Shown piece by piece: positions 48,715 through 57,660 of a stretch of DNA of 64,000 nt. The position numbers were made by a program, and so were the translations under genes. Within the stretch, counting starts at the first letter, position 1, and each line of letters starts with the position of its first letter. The notes beneath the pieces are model-generated. The model saw only the letters and a list, made by a program, of their open reading frames with translations. It had not been told where the DNA came from and did no database searches. Source of the stretch: Chloroflexi bacterium UBA5189 (GTDB lineage Bacteria; Chloroflexota; Limnocylindria; Limnocylindrales; CSP1-4); the NCBI GenBank assembly GCA_002413045.1, contig DHWF01000041.1:37726-101725 (forward strand), written 5' to 3'.

Positions 48715-49533
48715 ATGGCGGAAGCCGACTCGCCACCGGAGGACCTCGAGCGGGAGAACCGCATCCTCCAGCGCAAGCTCCACCGCCTGGAAGCGAACGT
48801 CCAGCGGATGGAGGAGTTCCAGGGCACCAACTCCACGATCCTCTCTGGGCTCCTGCGTGATCTCGAGGTCGAGCGAGCGCGCTCCCACGAGCTCCTCCTC
48901 AACGTCCTGCCGCAACGGATCATCGATCGCCTGAACGCCGGCGAGACGCTGATCGCGGACGGCCACGACGACGTCACGGTCCTGTTCAGCGACATCGTCG
49001 GGTTCACCACGATCTCGTCCGTGACCCCACCGTCAGCGCTGGTGGCGGAGCTCAATCGCCTGTTCAGCGGCTTCGACGCGATCTGCGACGCCGCCGGGGT
49101 CGACAAGATCAAGACCGTCGGCGATGCGTACCTGGCGGTGGGCGGTCTCGCGGGCGATGCGCGCGCCGACGGCGGGCGAGCGGGTGAGCTCGCGATCGCC
49201 GATGCCGCGCTCGGGATGGTCGCCCTGGCGGAGGATGGGGCGGCGCAGGGCGGTTGGCGGATCCGGATCGGCATCCACGCCGGCCCGATCGTCGCCGGCG
49301 TCGTCGGGACCTCGAAGTTCGCCTACGACGTCTGGGGCGACACGGTGAACACGGCGAGCCGGCTCGAAACGACCTCCGAGCCGGGCCGCATCCACGTCTC
49401 CGCCGATCTGGCGCGCCGGCTGGAGGCGAGCTTCGTCGTCGAGCGGCGGGGCCTGGTCGATCTCAAGGGGAAGGGGAGCGCCGAGACCTACTGGCTCGTT
49501 GGTCGGCGGGACGAGGTGCCCGAGTCCCGATGA
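48715..49533 (+). CDS. Class III adenylate/guanylate cyclase
   Basis: 272 residues. A coiled coil at about residues 8-60 (LERENRILQRKLHRLEANVQRM) is followed by LLLNVLPQRIIDRL and the catalytic domain: VTVLFSDIVGFTTISS with the metal aspartates (D85 region), KIKTVGDAYLAVGG, and GIHAGPIVAGVVGTSKFAYDVWGDTVNTASRLE. The K in KIKTVGDAY suggests adenine specificity. No membrane segment; input probably comes from the FIST protein. Confidence 0.92.
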   Translation: MAEADSPPEDLERENRILQRKLHRLEANVQRMEEFQGTNSTILSGLLRDLEVERARSHELLLNVLPQRIIDRLNAGETLIADGHDDVTVLFSDIVGFTTISSVTPPSALVAELNRLFSGFDAICDAAGVDKIKTVGDAYLAVGGLAGDARADGGRAGELAIADAALGMVALAEDGAAQGGWRIRIGIHAGPIVAGVVGTSKFAYDVWGDTVNTASRLETTSEPGRIHVSADLARRLEASFVVERRGLVDLKGKGSAETYWLVGRRDEVPESR

Positions 49534-50021
49534 CCGCACGAACGAAGCCGCAACCGACGCTCGTGTTGTTGTGCGGCCTGCCTGCGTCGGGCAAGTCGGC
49601 GCTCGCGCGCGAGCTTGCCGAGGCCTACCGCGGGGTGCGGCTCGACCCGGATGCGTGGGAGCTGGCGTTGGACGTCGATCCGTTCGACGAGGGCTTCCAG
49701 GCCAGGCTCGAAGGGCAATTCTGGGAGCTTGCACAGCAGCTCCTGGCGCTCGGAACGTCGGTGGTGCTCGAGTGGGGTTTCTGGGGTCGAGCGGAACGCG
49801 ACGAGAAGCGCGACATGGCACGAACGCTCGGTGTGGCGGTCGAGCTCCGGTTCCTCGACGTGCCATACGAGGAGCTGGTGCGGCGGGTCGTGGCCCGTCA
49901 CGCAGCGGGCGGCATCGCCATCACCGAAGCGCACATGGAGCGGTATCGAGCCATGTTCCAGCCACCGACCGACGAGGAGCTGCTTCTCTATGACCCGCCG
50001 CTGGAGCGGGCCGGCCCCTGA
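49530..50021 (+). CDS. P-loop kinase (zeta-toxin or adenylylsulfate-kinase-like)
   Basis: 163 residues, starting in the stop of the cyclase gene (ATGA). CGLPASGKSALARELA is the Walker A motif; RLDPDAWELAL, GTSVVLEWGFWGRAERD and RFLDVPYEELVRR follow, typical of small AAA_33-type kinases that phosphorylate small molecules or act in toxin-like roles. The substrate is unknown. It closes the FIST-cyclase operon. Confidence 0.8.
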   Translation: MTARTKPQPTLVLLCGLPASGKSALARELAEAYRGVRLDPDAWELALDVDPFDEGFQARLEGQFWELAQQLLALGTSVVLEWGFWGRAERDEKRDMARTLGVAVELRFLDVPYEELVRRVVARHAAGGIAITEAHMERYRAMFQPPTDEELLLYDPPLERAGP

Positions 50022-51158
50022 TCAGCCCGCGAGCAGCCGCTCCACGATCGAGCGGAAGTCCGCGGGCGTCCAGTCGAGCGCGGCGTCGCCGACGGAGAGC
50101 TCGGCCTTCGAGAAGCCCGGCACATCGGTCCCCGCGAACACGCCCCAGGTCCAGATGCGATCCTCGCGCGCCACCCTGAGCGCGGCGGCCTGCATCGCCG
50201 CTGCGTCTCGGGCGAAGACGATGTGGAACATCGAGGTCTGGGGCGGCGACGGCAGGACGGTCGCGCCGGGGAGGCCGTCGAGCGCGGCGGCGAGCTCGAG
50301 CGCCTTCGCCCGGTAGGCGGGCATGCGTGGGAGGCGCAACTTGAGGCCCGCGAGCGCCGAGGCGGCGTGCGGCCACATGGTCCATTGCCGTCCGCCGTGG
50401 CGGAGGCGCCACTCGCGCGCCTCCGCGATGACGTCGTCGGGTCCGGCGAGCGCGGCGCCGGCGAGCGCGCCGATGTCCTTGTAGAACGAGACGTAGGCCG
50501 TATCGAACGGCTCGGCGATCTCGGCAAACGATCGGTCGTAGAAGCCGCCGCACATCCACAGCCGCGCGCCGTCCATGTGCGCTGCCGCGCCGACCGAATG
50601 CGCCCAATCGACCTGCGCCATGAGTTCATCCCAGGTTGGCAGCTGCCCGCCGAGGTCGCGTTGCGGCAGCTCGAGCAGCAACGCCGCCGGCGCCACGGCG
50701 ACCGGTGGAGGGCCACCCGGTTCGCCCCGGAGGTCATGGATCGAGATCAGGCGGTTGCGCCGGCCGACGGCCCGGCCGTGCAGCCCATGCAGCCGCTCAG
50801 GCGCCTCGAGCTCATGCTCCGCCAAGTGACAGTGGGGATGCCAAAGCACCGTGCGGCGGTTGCGGCGGTCGGCGTGGACGCGGAGCGCGATCTGCTGGGT
50901 CATGGTCCCGCTGGGCATGAACACCGCGGCCGGCTTCCCGAGGAGCTCCGCCACCTCGCGCTCGAGGTCGGCGACGACACCGCCCTCGCCGTAGTGGTCC
51001 TCGACGGTGTCCGCGGGAATCGCGGCGAGCTGCTCGGCGGTGGTGCGGTTGCCGTGGCCGCCGAGGAAGCGAGTGCACGACTGGCGGATCGCCTCGAGCT
51101 CCGCCATCGATGGCGCCGGCGAAGCCGAGGTCTGAAGCGCGGCCGCCTTGTGCGTCAT
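50022..51158 (-). CDS. Threonine-aldolase-like PLP enzyme
   Basis: 378 residues from an ATG overlapping the TlpA stop codon. The fold-type I pattern includes AVFMPSGTMTQQIALRVHADRR, AAAHMDGARLWMCGGFY with the PLP aspartate, and the lysine in SFYKDIGALAGAALAG. This is the beta-eliminating lyase/threonine aldolase family; the exact amino acid is unknown. It is convergent with the kinase gene (no gap) and is the last gene of a minus-strand operon with tlpA, ccdA and glutaredoxin-like genes. Confidence 0.85.
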   Translation of the reverse strand: MTHKAAALQTSASPAPSMAELEAIRQSCTRFLGGHGNRTTAEQLAAIPADTVEDHYGEGGVVADLEREVAELLGKPAAVFMPSGTMTQQIALRVHADRRNRRTVLWHPHCHLAEHELEAPERLHGLHGRAVGRRNRLISIHDLRGEPGGPPPVAVAPAALLLELPQRDLGGQLPTWDELMAQVDWAHSVGAAAHMDGARLWMCGGFYDRSFAEIAEPFDTAYVSFYKDIGALAGAALAGPDDVIAEAREWRLRHGGRQWTMWPHAASALAGLKLRLPRMPAYRAKALELAAALDGLPGATVLPSPPQTSMFHIVFARDAAAMQAAALRVAREDRIWTWGVFAGTDVPGFSKAELSVGDAALDWTPADFRSIVERLLAG

Positions 51159-51883
51159 GGTGAAGGCCTCGAGGTTGGCGCCGTGCCGGGCGACGGGGAC
51201 GCCCCGGCTGGCAGCGGCGGCAGGATCGCATCGATGATCGCTTCGGCGCTCGCCTCGTCGAGCGGGCCGTTGACGATCTTGCGGATGACGCCGTTTGGGT
51301 CGATGAAGAACTGGGTCGGCAGGGCGAACACGCGATACGCATGGAAGACGCCGCCGGTCACGTCCGAGCCGATCGTGTACTTCAGCTCGTAACGGTCCGC
51401 ATATTGCTGGGCATCGTCCTGGATCTGCTGGACCTGGATGCCGATCACGGCGAGCCCCTGGCCGCGGTAGCGCTGATCCACGTCGCGGAGTGTCGGGGTT
51501 TCGTACTGGCACGGCGGGCACCAGCTCGCCCAGAAGTTCAGCCAGACCGCCTTGCCTCGGAGATCGGCGAGGCGAATCGGGTTGCCCTGGAGGTCGGTCA
51601 GCCGGGTGGTCGACCCATCCGCGTTGGTCACGCTGAGCTCGGGGGCGAGGTCGCCGATGTTCAGGCCCGGGATCGGCGAGCCGATGAGGAAGGCAGATGG
51701 GTCCGGCACGGGCAGGACCTGGCCGGTGGAGCCGATCTTGACCGTGGCGAGCGTCCCGATGATCGCCGTGCCGATGATGACCACGATCGTTAGCGTCACC
51801 TGTCGCAGGCTGAACGGACCGACGCCGCGACGACGAACCCGTGGTGTTGGCGCTGTTGGGCGTGGCGCCTCCGGTGACTGCAC
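51155..51883 (-). CDS. TlpA/ResA-like membrane-anchored thioredoxin
   Basis: 242 residues from a GTG five bases after the ccdA stop. One N-terminal membrane anchor (residues 26-48, LTIVVIIGTAIIGTLATV), then a thioredoxin-fold domain with WASWCPPCQYE and the cis-proline in ALPTQFFID. It faces outside and reduces disulfides, with electrons from CcdA. A Pro/Ser-rich tail ends the protein. Often involved in cytochrome c maturation, though no ccm genes are here. Confidence 0.92.
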   Translation of the reverse strand: MQSPEAPRPTAPTPRVRRRGVGPFSLRQVTLTIVVIIGTAIIGTLATVKIGSTGQVLPVPDPSAFLIGSPIPGLNIGDLAPELSVTNADGSTTRLTDLQGNPIRLADLRGKAVWLNFWASWCPPCQYETPTLRDVDQRYRGQGLAVIGIQVQQIQDDAQQYADRYELKYTIGSDVTGGVFHAYRVFALPTQFFIDPNGVIRKIVNGPLDEASAEAIIDAILPPLPAGASPSPGTAPTSRPSP

Positions 51884-51888
51884 GCGGC

Positions 51889-52728
51889 TCAGATCTGCGT
51901 GTTGAACGGGACGAACCGAGGCAGGAGCGCGAGCCAGTCGAAGAGCATCGCGATCCCGATCAGGACGATGAGGACGCCGCCGATCACCGACACGAGCTGT
52001 CCGTGCCGGAGGATCGGGCCGAGGAGCCGCGGTGCCCGGTCGTAGACGGCGGCGATGAGCAGGAACGGAACGCCGAGTCCGGCGGTATAGGCGACGAGCA
52101 GGACCGCGCCCGCGGCGGTCGAGCCGCTCGTCGCGGCGAGCGTCAGGATCCCGCCGAGGATCACGCCGACGCACGGCGTCCACCCGATCGCGAAGATCGC
52201 GCCGAGCCCGAACGAGGCGACCCAGCCACCGCGCGTCCCGACGATCCGGCCGCCCAGTCGATCGGCGAATCTCGCCCCCGTGCCGGCACTGGGCCCGGGG
52301 GCGCCGCCGCTCCCGCCAGGTGCCGCCAACGCGACCGTGCCCGTCGCGCTGGCGACCGAGGCAGCGGCGCCGGCGTCGAGCGGCCGGAACGTCCGATCGA
52401 GCGCAGGGATCCGGAGCACGCCGGCGAGATTCAGCCCGAGGACGATGAGCACGACGCCGCCCGCCTGCCGCAGGATCGCGAGGTAGTCGAACAGGGGCCC
52501 GGCGAGATACGTCGCGGTGACCCCGAAGATCGTGAACACCGCGCCGAAGCCGATGACGTAGGCAATGGCGTGCCGCATCGCCAGCCACCGCGACGGCATC
52601 CCTTCCGCGCGCCCAACCACGGCAACCGCCGAGAGCTGCCCGATGTACGCCGGAACGAGCGGCAGCACGCACGGCGAGAGGAAGCTCAGCAGGCCGGCCC
52701 CGAGCGCGACCGCGACCGTGAGGTCCAT
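51889..52728 (-). CDS. ccdA: Cytochrome c biogenesis protein CcdA
   Basis: 279 residues, six helices. LSFLSPCVLPLVPAYIGQL and AIGWTPCVGVILGGIL contain the two conserved cysteines that carry electrons across the membrane, from thioredoxin inside to TlpA outside. A 60-residue Gly/Ala-rich loop separates the two halves. It starts in the stop codon of the glutaredoxin-like gene. Confidence 0.93.
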   Translation of the reverse strand: MDLTVAVALGAGLLSFLSPCVLPLVPAYIGQLSAVAVVGRAEGMPSRWLAMRHAIAYVIGFGAVFTIFGVTATYLAGPLFDYLAILRQAGGVVLIVLGLNLAGVLRIPALDRTFRPLDAGAAASVASATGTVALAAPGGSGGAPGPSAGTGARFADRLGGRIVGTRGGWVASFGLGAIFAIGWTPCVGVILGGILTLAATSGSTAAGAVLLVAYTAGLGVPFLLIAAVYDRAPRLLGPILRHGQLVSVIGGVLIVLIGIAMLFDWLALLPRFVPFNTQI

Positions 52729-53009
52729 CAGCTGCCGAGGACCTCGTTCAGCAACCGTCGCACCTTGCCGACCGAGACAATGAGCTCGACCCGCTGGTCG
52801 CCGATCTCGACGACCGGGATCCGCTCGAGATAGCGCCGATGCAGCTCCGGGTCGTCCTCGATGTTGCGCTCGATCACGGTTGGCGCCGGCAGCCCCCGCG
52901 CCCGACGATCCTCGATGACCAGGTCGATTGCCACCCGCGCCTCGTCGCACAGCGAGCAACCGGGGCGCGCATACAGGGTCAGGTCGGGGAGGGGAGGCAC
53001 GCCCGGCAT
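52728..53009 (-). CDS. Glutaredoxin-like protein (DUF836-type)
   Basis: 93 residues. LTLYARPGCSLCDEARVAI contains the CxxC active site (CSLC); RIPVVEIGDQRVEL contains the cis-proline. It matches the small glutaredoxin/DUF836 class found upstream of ccdA in many genomes, thus likely a cytoplasmic thiol partner of the CcdA-TlpA pair. Confidence 0.88.
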   Translation of the reverse strand: MPGVPPLPDLTLYARPGCSLCDEARVAIDLVIEDRRARGLPAPTVIERNIEDDPELHRRYLERIPVVEIGDQRVELIVSVGKVRRLLNEVLGS

Positions 53010-53091
53010 CGTACATCGGCGTAGGCTCGCGTCCGCGGCACGCGGTCGGCCGCATCCTGAGGGCCGAAACGTGATCGAAGGGATTGCCTGA

Positions 53092-55695
53092 GTGGGGGCA
53101 TCCAAGCCGGCCGCGCCAGACGCATTGGCGAGTGAGGCCTCGATCGACTGGGACGGCTCCGCGGACGCGATGCTGGCCCGCCTTGGGACGACCTCGGCCG
53201 GACTGACGTCGGCAGTGGCGAATGCCCGCCGAGCGCGGATCGGGCCGAACACCCTGGAGCGACGTCAGCGGACCGACGCGTTGTCGCTCCTGGTCCGGCA
53301 GTTCGAGAGCCCGATCATCCTGATCCTGGTCGTCGCGACGGTCCTCTCCGGCGTGCTCGGGGACGTGACCGACGCCGTGATCATCCTGGCGATCATCGTT
53401 CTCAGCGGGCTCCTCGGCTTCTGGCAGGAGCGTGGCGCGACCCGCTCCGTCGAGGCCCTGCTGGCCGTCGTCCAGGTGAAGGCCGAGGTCCGTCGCGACG
53501 GCGTCGTGGTCGATGTGCCCGTGGCCGACATCGTGCCCGGGGACGTCGTTGTCCTGAATGCGGGCGACGTGGTCCCGGGCGACTGCCTCGTCCTCGAGTC
53601 GCACTCGCTCCTCGTCGACGAGGCGGCCCTGACCGGCGAGACCTACCCGGTCGAGAAGGCGCCCGGCACCGTTCCTGCCGGCAGCCCGATCGCGATGCGT
53701 ACGAACGCCGTGTTCATGGGCACCCACGTCGTCAGCGGCTCGGGATCCGTGGTCGTGGTCCAGACCGGCAGCAGCACGCAATTCGGCCATGTCTCGGCGA
53801 AGCTTCGGGAGCCGTCGGTGACCACCGGGTTCGAGCGCGGGATGACGGCGTTCGGCTACCTCCTGGTGCGTGCCATGGTCGTGCTGGTCGTCGCGATCTT
53901 CGTCGTCAACCTGCTCCTTGCGCGGCCGCTCCTCGATTCGGCGCTGTTCTCGCTGGCGCTGGCGGTGGGCCTGACCCCGCAGCTGCTGCCGGCGATCGTC
54001 ACGATCAGCCTGTCGCAGGGCGCCCGCATGATGGCGCGGCAGCGGGTCATCGTGAAACGACTCGACTCGATCGAGGATTTCGGGGCGATGTCCATCCTGT
54101 GCACGGACAAGACGGGCACGATGACGACCGGCTCCGTCGTCCTGGGGGATGCGCTCGACGTCGCCGGCAAGCCCAGTCCGGCGGTCCGGCGTCTCGCATT
54201 CCTGAACGCCAGCCTGCAGACCGGGTTCTCGAACCCCATGGACGATGCCATCGTCGCCTCCATGCCCATGGACTCGCTTGCCGACGCGCGGCGACTCGAC
54301 GAGCTGCCGTACGACTTTGCGCGGAAGCGCTTGAGCGTGCTGGTCGCGGACGGTGGGACCACGTGCATCGTCACCAAGGGCGCGCTCGCCAACGTGCTCG
54401 CCGTCGCCACGCGAGCGCTCGATTCCGGTGGCCATCTCGTCGATATCGGCACCGTCCGCCCGGAGATCGAGCGTCGATACGCTGATCTCAGCGGGACCGG
54501 CCTGCGAGTCCTCGGCGTGGCGACGAAGGAGCTCGCCGGTGCGGAGCATCTCAAGGCAGGTGATGAGTCCGGGCTCACCTTCTGTGGGTTCCTCACCCTG
54601 CTGGACCCGCCAAAGCCCGACGCGAAGGCGACCCTCGGAGCGCTCGCCGAGGCAGGAATCTCGGTACGGATGATCACTGGCGACAACCGCCTCGTGGCAG
54701 CGCACGTCGCCGGGATGGTCGGCCTCGACCCGACGGCGGTCCTGGTCGGGACCGAGATCGACACGCTCGATGACGCGGCGCTGGCGAAGCGGGCGACCGG
54801 CACACGCATCTTTGCCGAGGTCGAGCCGCTCGCGAAGGAGCGGATCATTCGGGCGCTCCGCATGTCCGGCCAGGTCGTGGGCTACCTCGGAGACGGGATC
54901 AACGACGCGCCTGCGCTGCATGCCGCGGACGTGGGGATCTCGGTCGAGACCGCGGTCGACGTCGCCAAGGAGGCGGCCGCGATCGTCCTGCTCGACAAGG
55001 ATCTGCGGGTCCTGCTCGATGGCGTCCGGCAGGGCCGGCGGACGTTCGCGAACACGATGAAGTACGTGTTCACGACCACGAGCGCGAACTTCGGGAACAT
55101 GCTCTCGATGGCGGTCGCGGCGGCGACGCTGCCGTTCCTGCCGTTGCTCGCGGACCAGATCCTGCTGATCAACTTCCTCACGGACTTCCCCTCGACGACG
55201 ATCGCGACCGACGAGGTCGACGAGGAGCAGCTCGAGCAGCCCCACAGCTGGGACATCAGCTTCGTTCGGCGGTTCATGCTCGTGTTCGGCGCGATCAGCT
55301 CGGTGTTCGACCTTGCGACGTTCGCGGTGCTCCGGATCGGCTTCGGGGCGGACGCAACCACATTCCGCAGCGGCTGGTTCCTCGAATCGGTTGCGACCGA
55401 GCTCGCCGTCCTGTTCGTCCTGCGCACGCGGCGCTCGTTCTTCCGGAGCAGGCCGAGCCGGCTGCTCCTGCTCAGCAGCATTGCCGTGGGCGTCCTGACG
55501 GTCGCCATCCCGTACAGCCCCGTCGCGGCCGCCCTTGGCCTCGATGGGCCAGCCCTCGGGCTGCTCGTCGTGCTCGCGGCGATCACCGCGCTGTACGTCG
55601 CGACAACAGAGGTTGCGAAGCGTCGCTTCTACCGCGTGCGAGTACGATCAGGACCGCGCCCCCGTAGCTCAGTGGACAGAGCGCAGCCGTCCTAA
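53092..55695 (+). CDS. mgtA: Mg2+-transporting P-type ATPase (MgtA-like)
   Basis: 867 residues. DKTGTMTTGSV contains the phosphorylated Asp, TGETYPV the actuator motif, GDGINDAPAL the hinge. The transmembrane motif NPMDDAI-like and NLLADQILLINFLTDFP fit the P-IIIB (MgtA) group. It imports Mg2+ at ATP cost. The C-terminal 13 codons fall in the tRNA-Arg gene, with no earlier stop, so the frame overlaps the tRNA by 38 bp; residues from about 849 are probably spurious or the gene has lost its own stop. Confidence 0.88.
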   Translation: MGASKPAAPDALASEASIDWDGSADAMLARLGTTSAGLTSAVANARRARIGPNTLERRQRTDALSLLVRQFESPIILILVVATVLSGVLGDVTDAVIILAIIVLSGLLGFWQERGATRSVEALLAVVQVKAEVRRDGVVVDVPVADIVPGDVVVLNAGDVVPGDCLVLESHSLLVDEAALTGETYPVEKAPGTVPAGSPIAMRTNAVFMGTHVVSGSGSVVVVQTGSSTQFGHVSAKLREPSVTTGFERGMTAFGYLLVRAMVVLVVAIFVVNLLLARPLLDSALFSLALAVGLTPQLLPAIVTISLSQGARMMARQRVIVKRLDSIEDFGAMSILCTDKTGTMTTGSVVLGDALDVAGKPSPAVRRLAFLNASLQTGFSNPMDDAIVASMPMDSLADARRLDELPYDFARKRLSVLVADGGTTCIVTKGALANVLAVATRALDSGGHLVDIGTVRPEIERRYADLSGTGLRVLGVATKELAGAEHLKAGDESGLTFCGFLTLLDPPKPDAKATLGALAEAGISVRMITGDNRLVAAHVAGMVGLDPTAVLVGTEIDTLDDAALAKRATGTRIFAEVEPLAKERIIRALRMSGQVVGYLGDGINDAPALHAADVGISVETAVDVAKEAAAIVLLDKDLRVLLDGVRQGRRTFANTMKYVFTTTSANFGNMLSMAVAAATLPFLPLLADQILLINFLTDFPSTTIATDEVDEEQLEQPHSWDISFVRRFMLVFGAISSVFDLATFAVLRIGFGADATTFRSGWFLESVATELAVLFVLRTRRSFFRSRPSRLLLLSSIAVGVLTVAIPYSPVAAALGLDGPALGLLVVLAAITALYVATTEVAKRRFYRVRVRSGPRPRSSVDRAQPS

Positions 55696-55733
55696 GGCTG
55701 GCGTCGGCGGTTCGAGTCCGTCCGGGGGCGCCA
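55658..55733 (+). tRNA. tRNA-Arg (anticodon CCT)
   Basis: Acceptor GCCCCCG (55658-55664) pairs with CGGGGGC (55723-55729), discriminator G, CCA encoded. D stem GCTC/GAGC; anticodon stem CAGCC/GGCTG with loop GTCCTAA, anticodon CCT (reads AGG). TACGAT at 55643-55648 is a possible -10. It overlaps the 3' end of the P-ATPase frame. Confidence 0.95.
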
Positions 55734-55736
55734 CTT

Positions 55737-56534
55737 CTACGCGGGAGCGCGCCGCTGCGCGGCCCAGTCGACGGCATAGGCCGCGAACGCGCGAGCTTCA
55801 GCCGCGGTGCCGGGGCGCGGGCGCTCGCTCGGGTCCCAGCCGCGGCCGCGGTCGTCGCGGACCTGGCCCAGCAGCGGTCGCCAGTGCGGGTCGAGCGTGC
55901 GCTGTGCCCACTCGAGCGCGCTGTGCTTGCTCGCGACCTGCGCCGTATCGAGGGTGTAGAGGATTCGACACGCCATCGTGACCGTATACCGCTGACCCCA
56001 GGCCAGGGCATCGATATCGAGCCACGTCGCGAGGTCGTCGATGAAGTTAGGAATCGCGGCCGCAGCTTCGGCGCGCAGCGACGCCTCGGGCACCGGCGGC
56101 ATGAATGACCGCGGCGCGGGGCCTGTCAGCACGATCCCATGCTCCCGGAGGATCCATCGCGTGTAGGCGCGGTTGCAGTGGTCGTCCCACTCCAGTGTCT
56201 GTTGCCCGTGGTCGTTGTACAGCCACGACCTGCCTAGGTATGCAACGCTCGCGAGCTCGCCGATCGGCGCGTAGGAGCCCTCCATGTCGTGCGGCCAGTG
56301 GGCAGTGCGCGTTGGTAAGTCGCGGTGCAGGGTCTGAAGCTGGGTCTCTTGCGAAGGGGTCGGGCGCTCGTGGATCGCCACGATCCAGTCGCAGTCGCTT
56401 TGCTGGTCGCCGGCGCCCAGCGCGAACGATCCCTGGACATAGGCTCCAGCGAGGTTCTCACCCAGGATCGTCTGCCACGTGCCGAGGAGCTCATGGAGCA
56501 GCGCGTCGAGGTCGGCGTACGGCGTCCAGGTCAC
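55737..56534 (-). CDS. ANT(3'')-like nucleotidyltransferase
   Basis: 265 residues from a GTG at 56534 (a second GTG at 56558 is in frame; neither has a good ribosome site). GSFALGAGDQQSDCDWIVAI is the GSxxxG...SDxDW nucleotidyltransferase motif, and the C-terminal helical domain WGQRYTVTMACRILYTLDTAQVASK resembles the aadA/DUF4111 group. Family members adenylylate streptomycin or spectinomycin, but this chromosomal protein may act on another substrate. Confidence 0.85.
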   Translation of the reverse strand: MTWTPYADLDALLHELLGTWQTILGENLAGAYVQGSFALGAGDQQSDCDWIVAIHERPTPSQETQLQTLHRDLPTRTAHWPHDMEGSYAPIGELASVAYLGRSWLYNDHGQQTLEWDDHCNRAYTRWILREHGIVLTGPAPRSFMPPVPEASLRAEAAAAIPNFIDDLATWLDIDALAWGQRYTVTMACRILYTLDTAQVASKHSALEWAQRTLDPHWRPLLGQVRDDRGRGWDPSERPRPGTAAEARAFAAYAVDWAAQRRAPA

Positions 56535-56589
56535 CCGATCAGCGTAAGCGGCCTTCACGCGGACGCTGCAAGACGGGCAGTTAGCGCCC

Positions 56590-56608
56590 CGCGCCCGTCC
56601 CGGGCGCG
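56590..56608 (-). terminator. Short GC hairpin
   Basis: CGCGCCCG, loop TCC, CGGGCGCG; eight-base-pair stem. No T-run follows on either strand. It is the second of two hairpins after the secreted protein gene 56725-57234. Confidence 0.4.
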
Positions 56609-56637
56609 CTCTCCTGCAAGACTGAAGGCACGAATTT

Positions 56638-56666
56638 GCCCCGGCGCAACGTCGTCGCGCCGGGGC
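56638..56666 (-). terminator. Strong GC hairpin 58 bp after the secreted protein gene
   Basis: GCCCCGGCGC (56638-56647) pairs perfectly with GCGCCGGGGC (56657-56666) across a nine-base loop. On the minus strand it is followed by AAATTCG, not by a T-run, so intrinsic termination is possible but unproven. No other gene lies between. Confidence 0.5.
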
Positions 56667-56724
56667 TGAGGATCTCGTTGGGGCTGTTCGGAACGGTTCG
56701 GCGCCTGCAGCCGCCGAACGGGCT

Positions 56725-57234
56725 TCAGGACACGAATGCAATCGTGCCCGAGATCACCGATACCTGCGAGTTGCCGGCGGAGCGATTGATGTCGCTGCCG
56801 CTGCCGCTTGCGCCAGCGAAGACGCCAGTGCCGCCGCTGATCGTGTAGGTCTTGGCGACCGTGTACGGCACGCCCTGGGCGTTCTGGAACGCGGCCGCGC
56901 TCGACGCGCACTTGGTGCCGGTCTCGTGCATGGTGAGCGAACCAGTGCCGTCGAGCAGCGTGATCGTCCGCACCGCAGTGAGCGCGAAGCATCCGCCGCC
57001 CAACGGCACGAGCGGCCCGGCGAGCGCGGCGGTCGAGTAGGCGGCCCCGTAGCCGACCACGTTGCCGTCGCCGCAGAAGACGTTCGTGGGCGGGCTCGTC
57101 GGGCATTGGCTGTAGATATTGACGAAGGTCGCCTGGAGCGTGCCATTCGCCGCCAGGCTCGTGGCCGCGAATGGGAGCGAGAGGCTCAGCGCGAGGACAA
57201 CTGACGACAGGGTTCCGACTGCGAGACGCTTCAT
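56725..57234 (-). CDS. Small secreted beta-rich protein
   Basis: 169 residues with a signal peptide (KRLAVGTLSSVVLALSLSLPF, cleavage after SLA). Mature part: TISGGTGVFAGASGSGSDIN resembles the allene-oxide-cyclase-like/dirigent barrel pattern seen in secreted bacterial proteins (GGTGxFAGAxG), with four or five cysteines. ATG overlaps the stop of the DUF4242-like gene, so they are co-translated. Confidence 0.75.
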   Translation of the reverse strand: MKRLAVGTLSSVVLALSLSLPFAATSLAANGTLQATFVNIYSQCPTSPPTNVFCGDGNVVGYGAAYSTAALAGPLVPLGGGCFALTAVRTITLLDGTGSLTMHETGTKCASSAAAFQNAQGVPYTVAKTYTISGGTGVFAGASGSGSDINRSAGNSQVSVISGTIAFVS

Positions 57235-57608
57235 GACGCTTCCTTTCCCGGTACGGCGGCGCGCACATGGCGCCGACCAATGAGCGATGGCGCGAGGACC
57301 GAGCGCTCGGGCTCACGCAACTCCACGATCGGAACGACCCGATCGAACGACACGCTCGCGCGACGATTCGCCTCGGCCACGGATTCGGCGTCATCCGCCT
57401 CGAAGACCGAGAAGGCGGTCTCCTCGGCGGCGATGACGATCGAGCCCACGTAGCGGACGGGGCGGCCAGCTCGGGTCATCGCCGCTGCGGCGCGGCGAAC
57501 GCGGCGTTCATCCATGCTCACCGCTTCGAGCGTCAGTCCCGGTGCGTAGCGCTCGACGACGAAGCGCTGGTGGCCAGCGGCCGAGTCGGACCGTGCGGGT
57601 TGTGCCAT
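57231..57608 (-). CDS. DUF4242-like small protein
   Basis: 125 residues. The ferredoxin-like fold is suggested by FVVERYAPGLTLEAVSMDERRV, RYVGSIVIAAEETAFSVFEADDAESVAEANRRA and SFDRVVPIVEL, the DUF4242/nickel-binding pattern. These single-domain proteins may bind a small ligand or metal. It starts 52 bases after the end of the LuxR-family gene and is co-directional with it. Confidence 0.7.
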   Translation of the reverse strand: MAQPARSDSAAGHQRFVVERYAPGLTLEAVSMDERRVRRAAAAMTRAGRPVRYVGSIVIAAEETAFSVFEADDAESVAEANRRASVSFDRVVPIVELREPERSVLAPSLIGRRHVRAAVPGKEAS

Positions 57609-57660
57609 GCCCTGAAGGTGCCACTCGCCGGTGGGCCGAGGTAAGCGGGAAACCCCGCGA

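Noticed and set aside
51889..55245. A 1118-codon minus-strand frame as one protein
   Set aside because: Only the last 279 codons (CcdA) are protein-like; the rest is antisense to the P-ATPase.
57640..57650. GGTAAGCGGGA upstream of the DUF4242 gene as another copy of the 28.5-kb operator
   Set aside because: It is a single half-site with a mismatch and no 11-bp partner.
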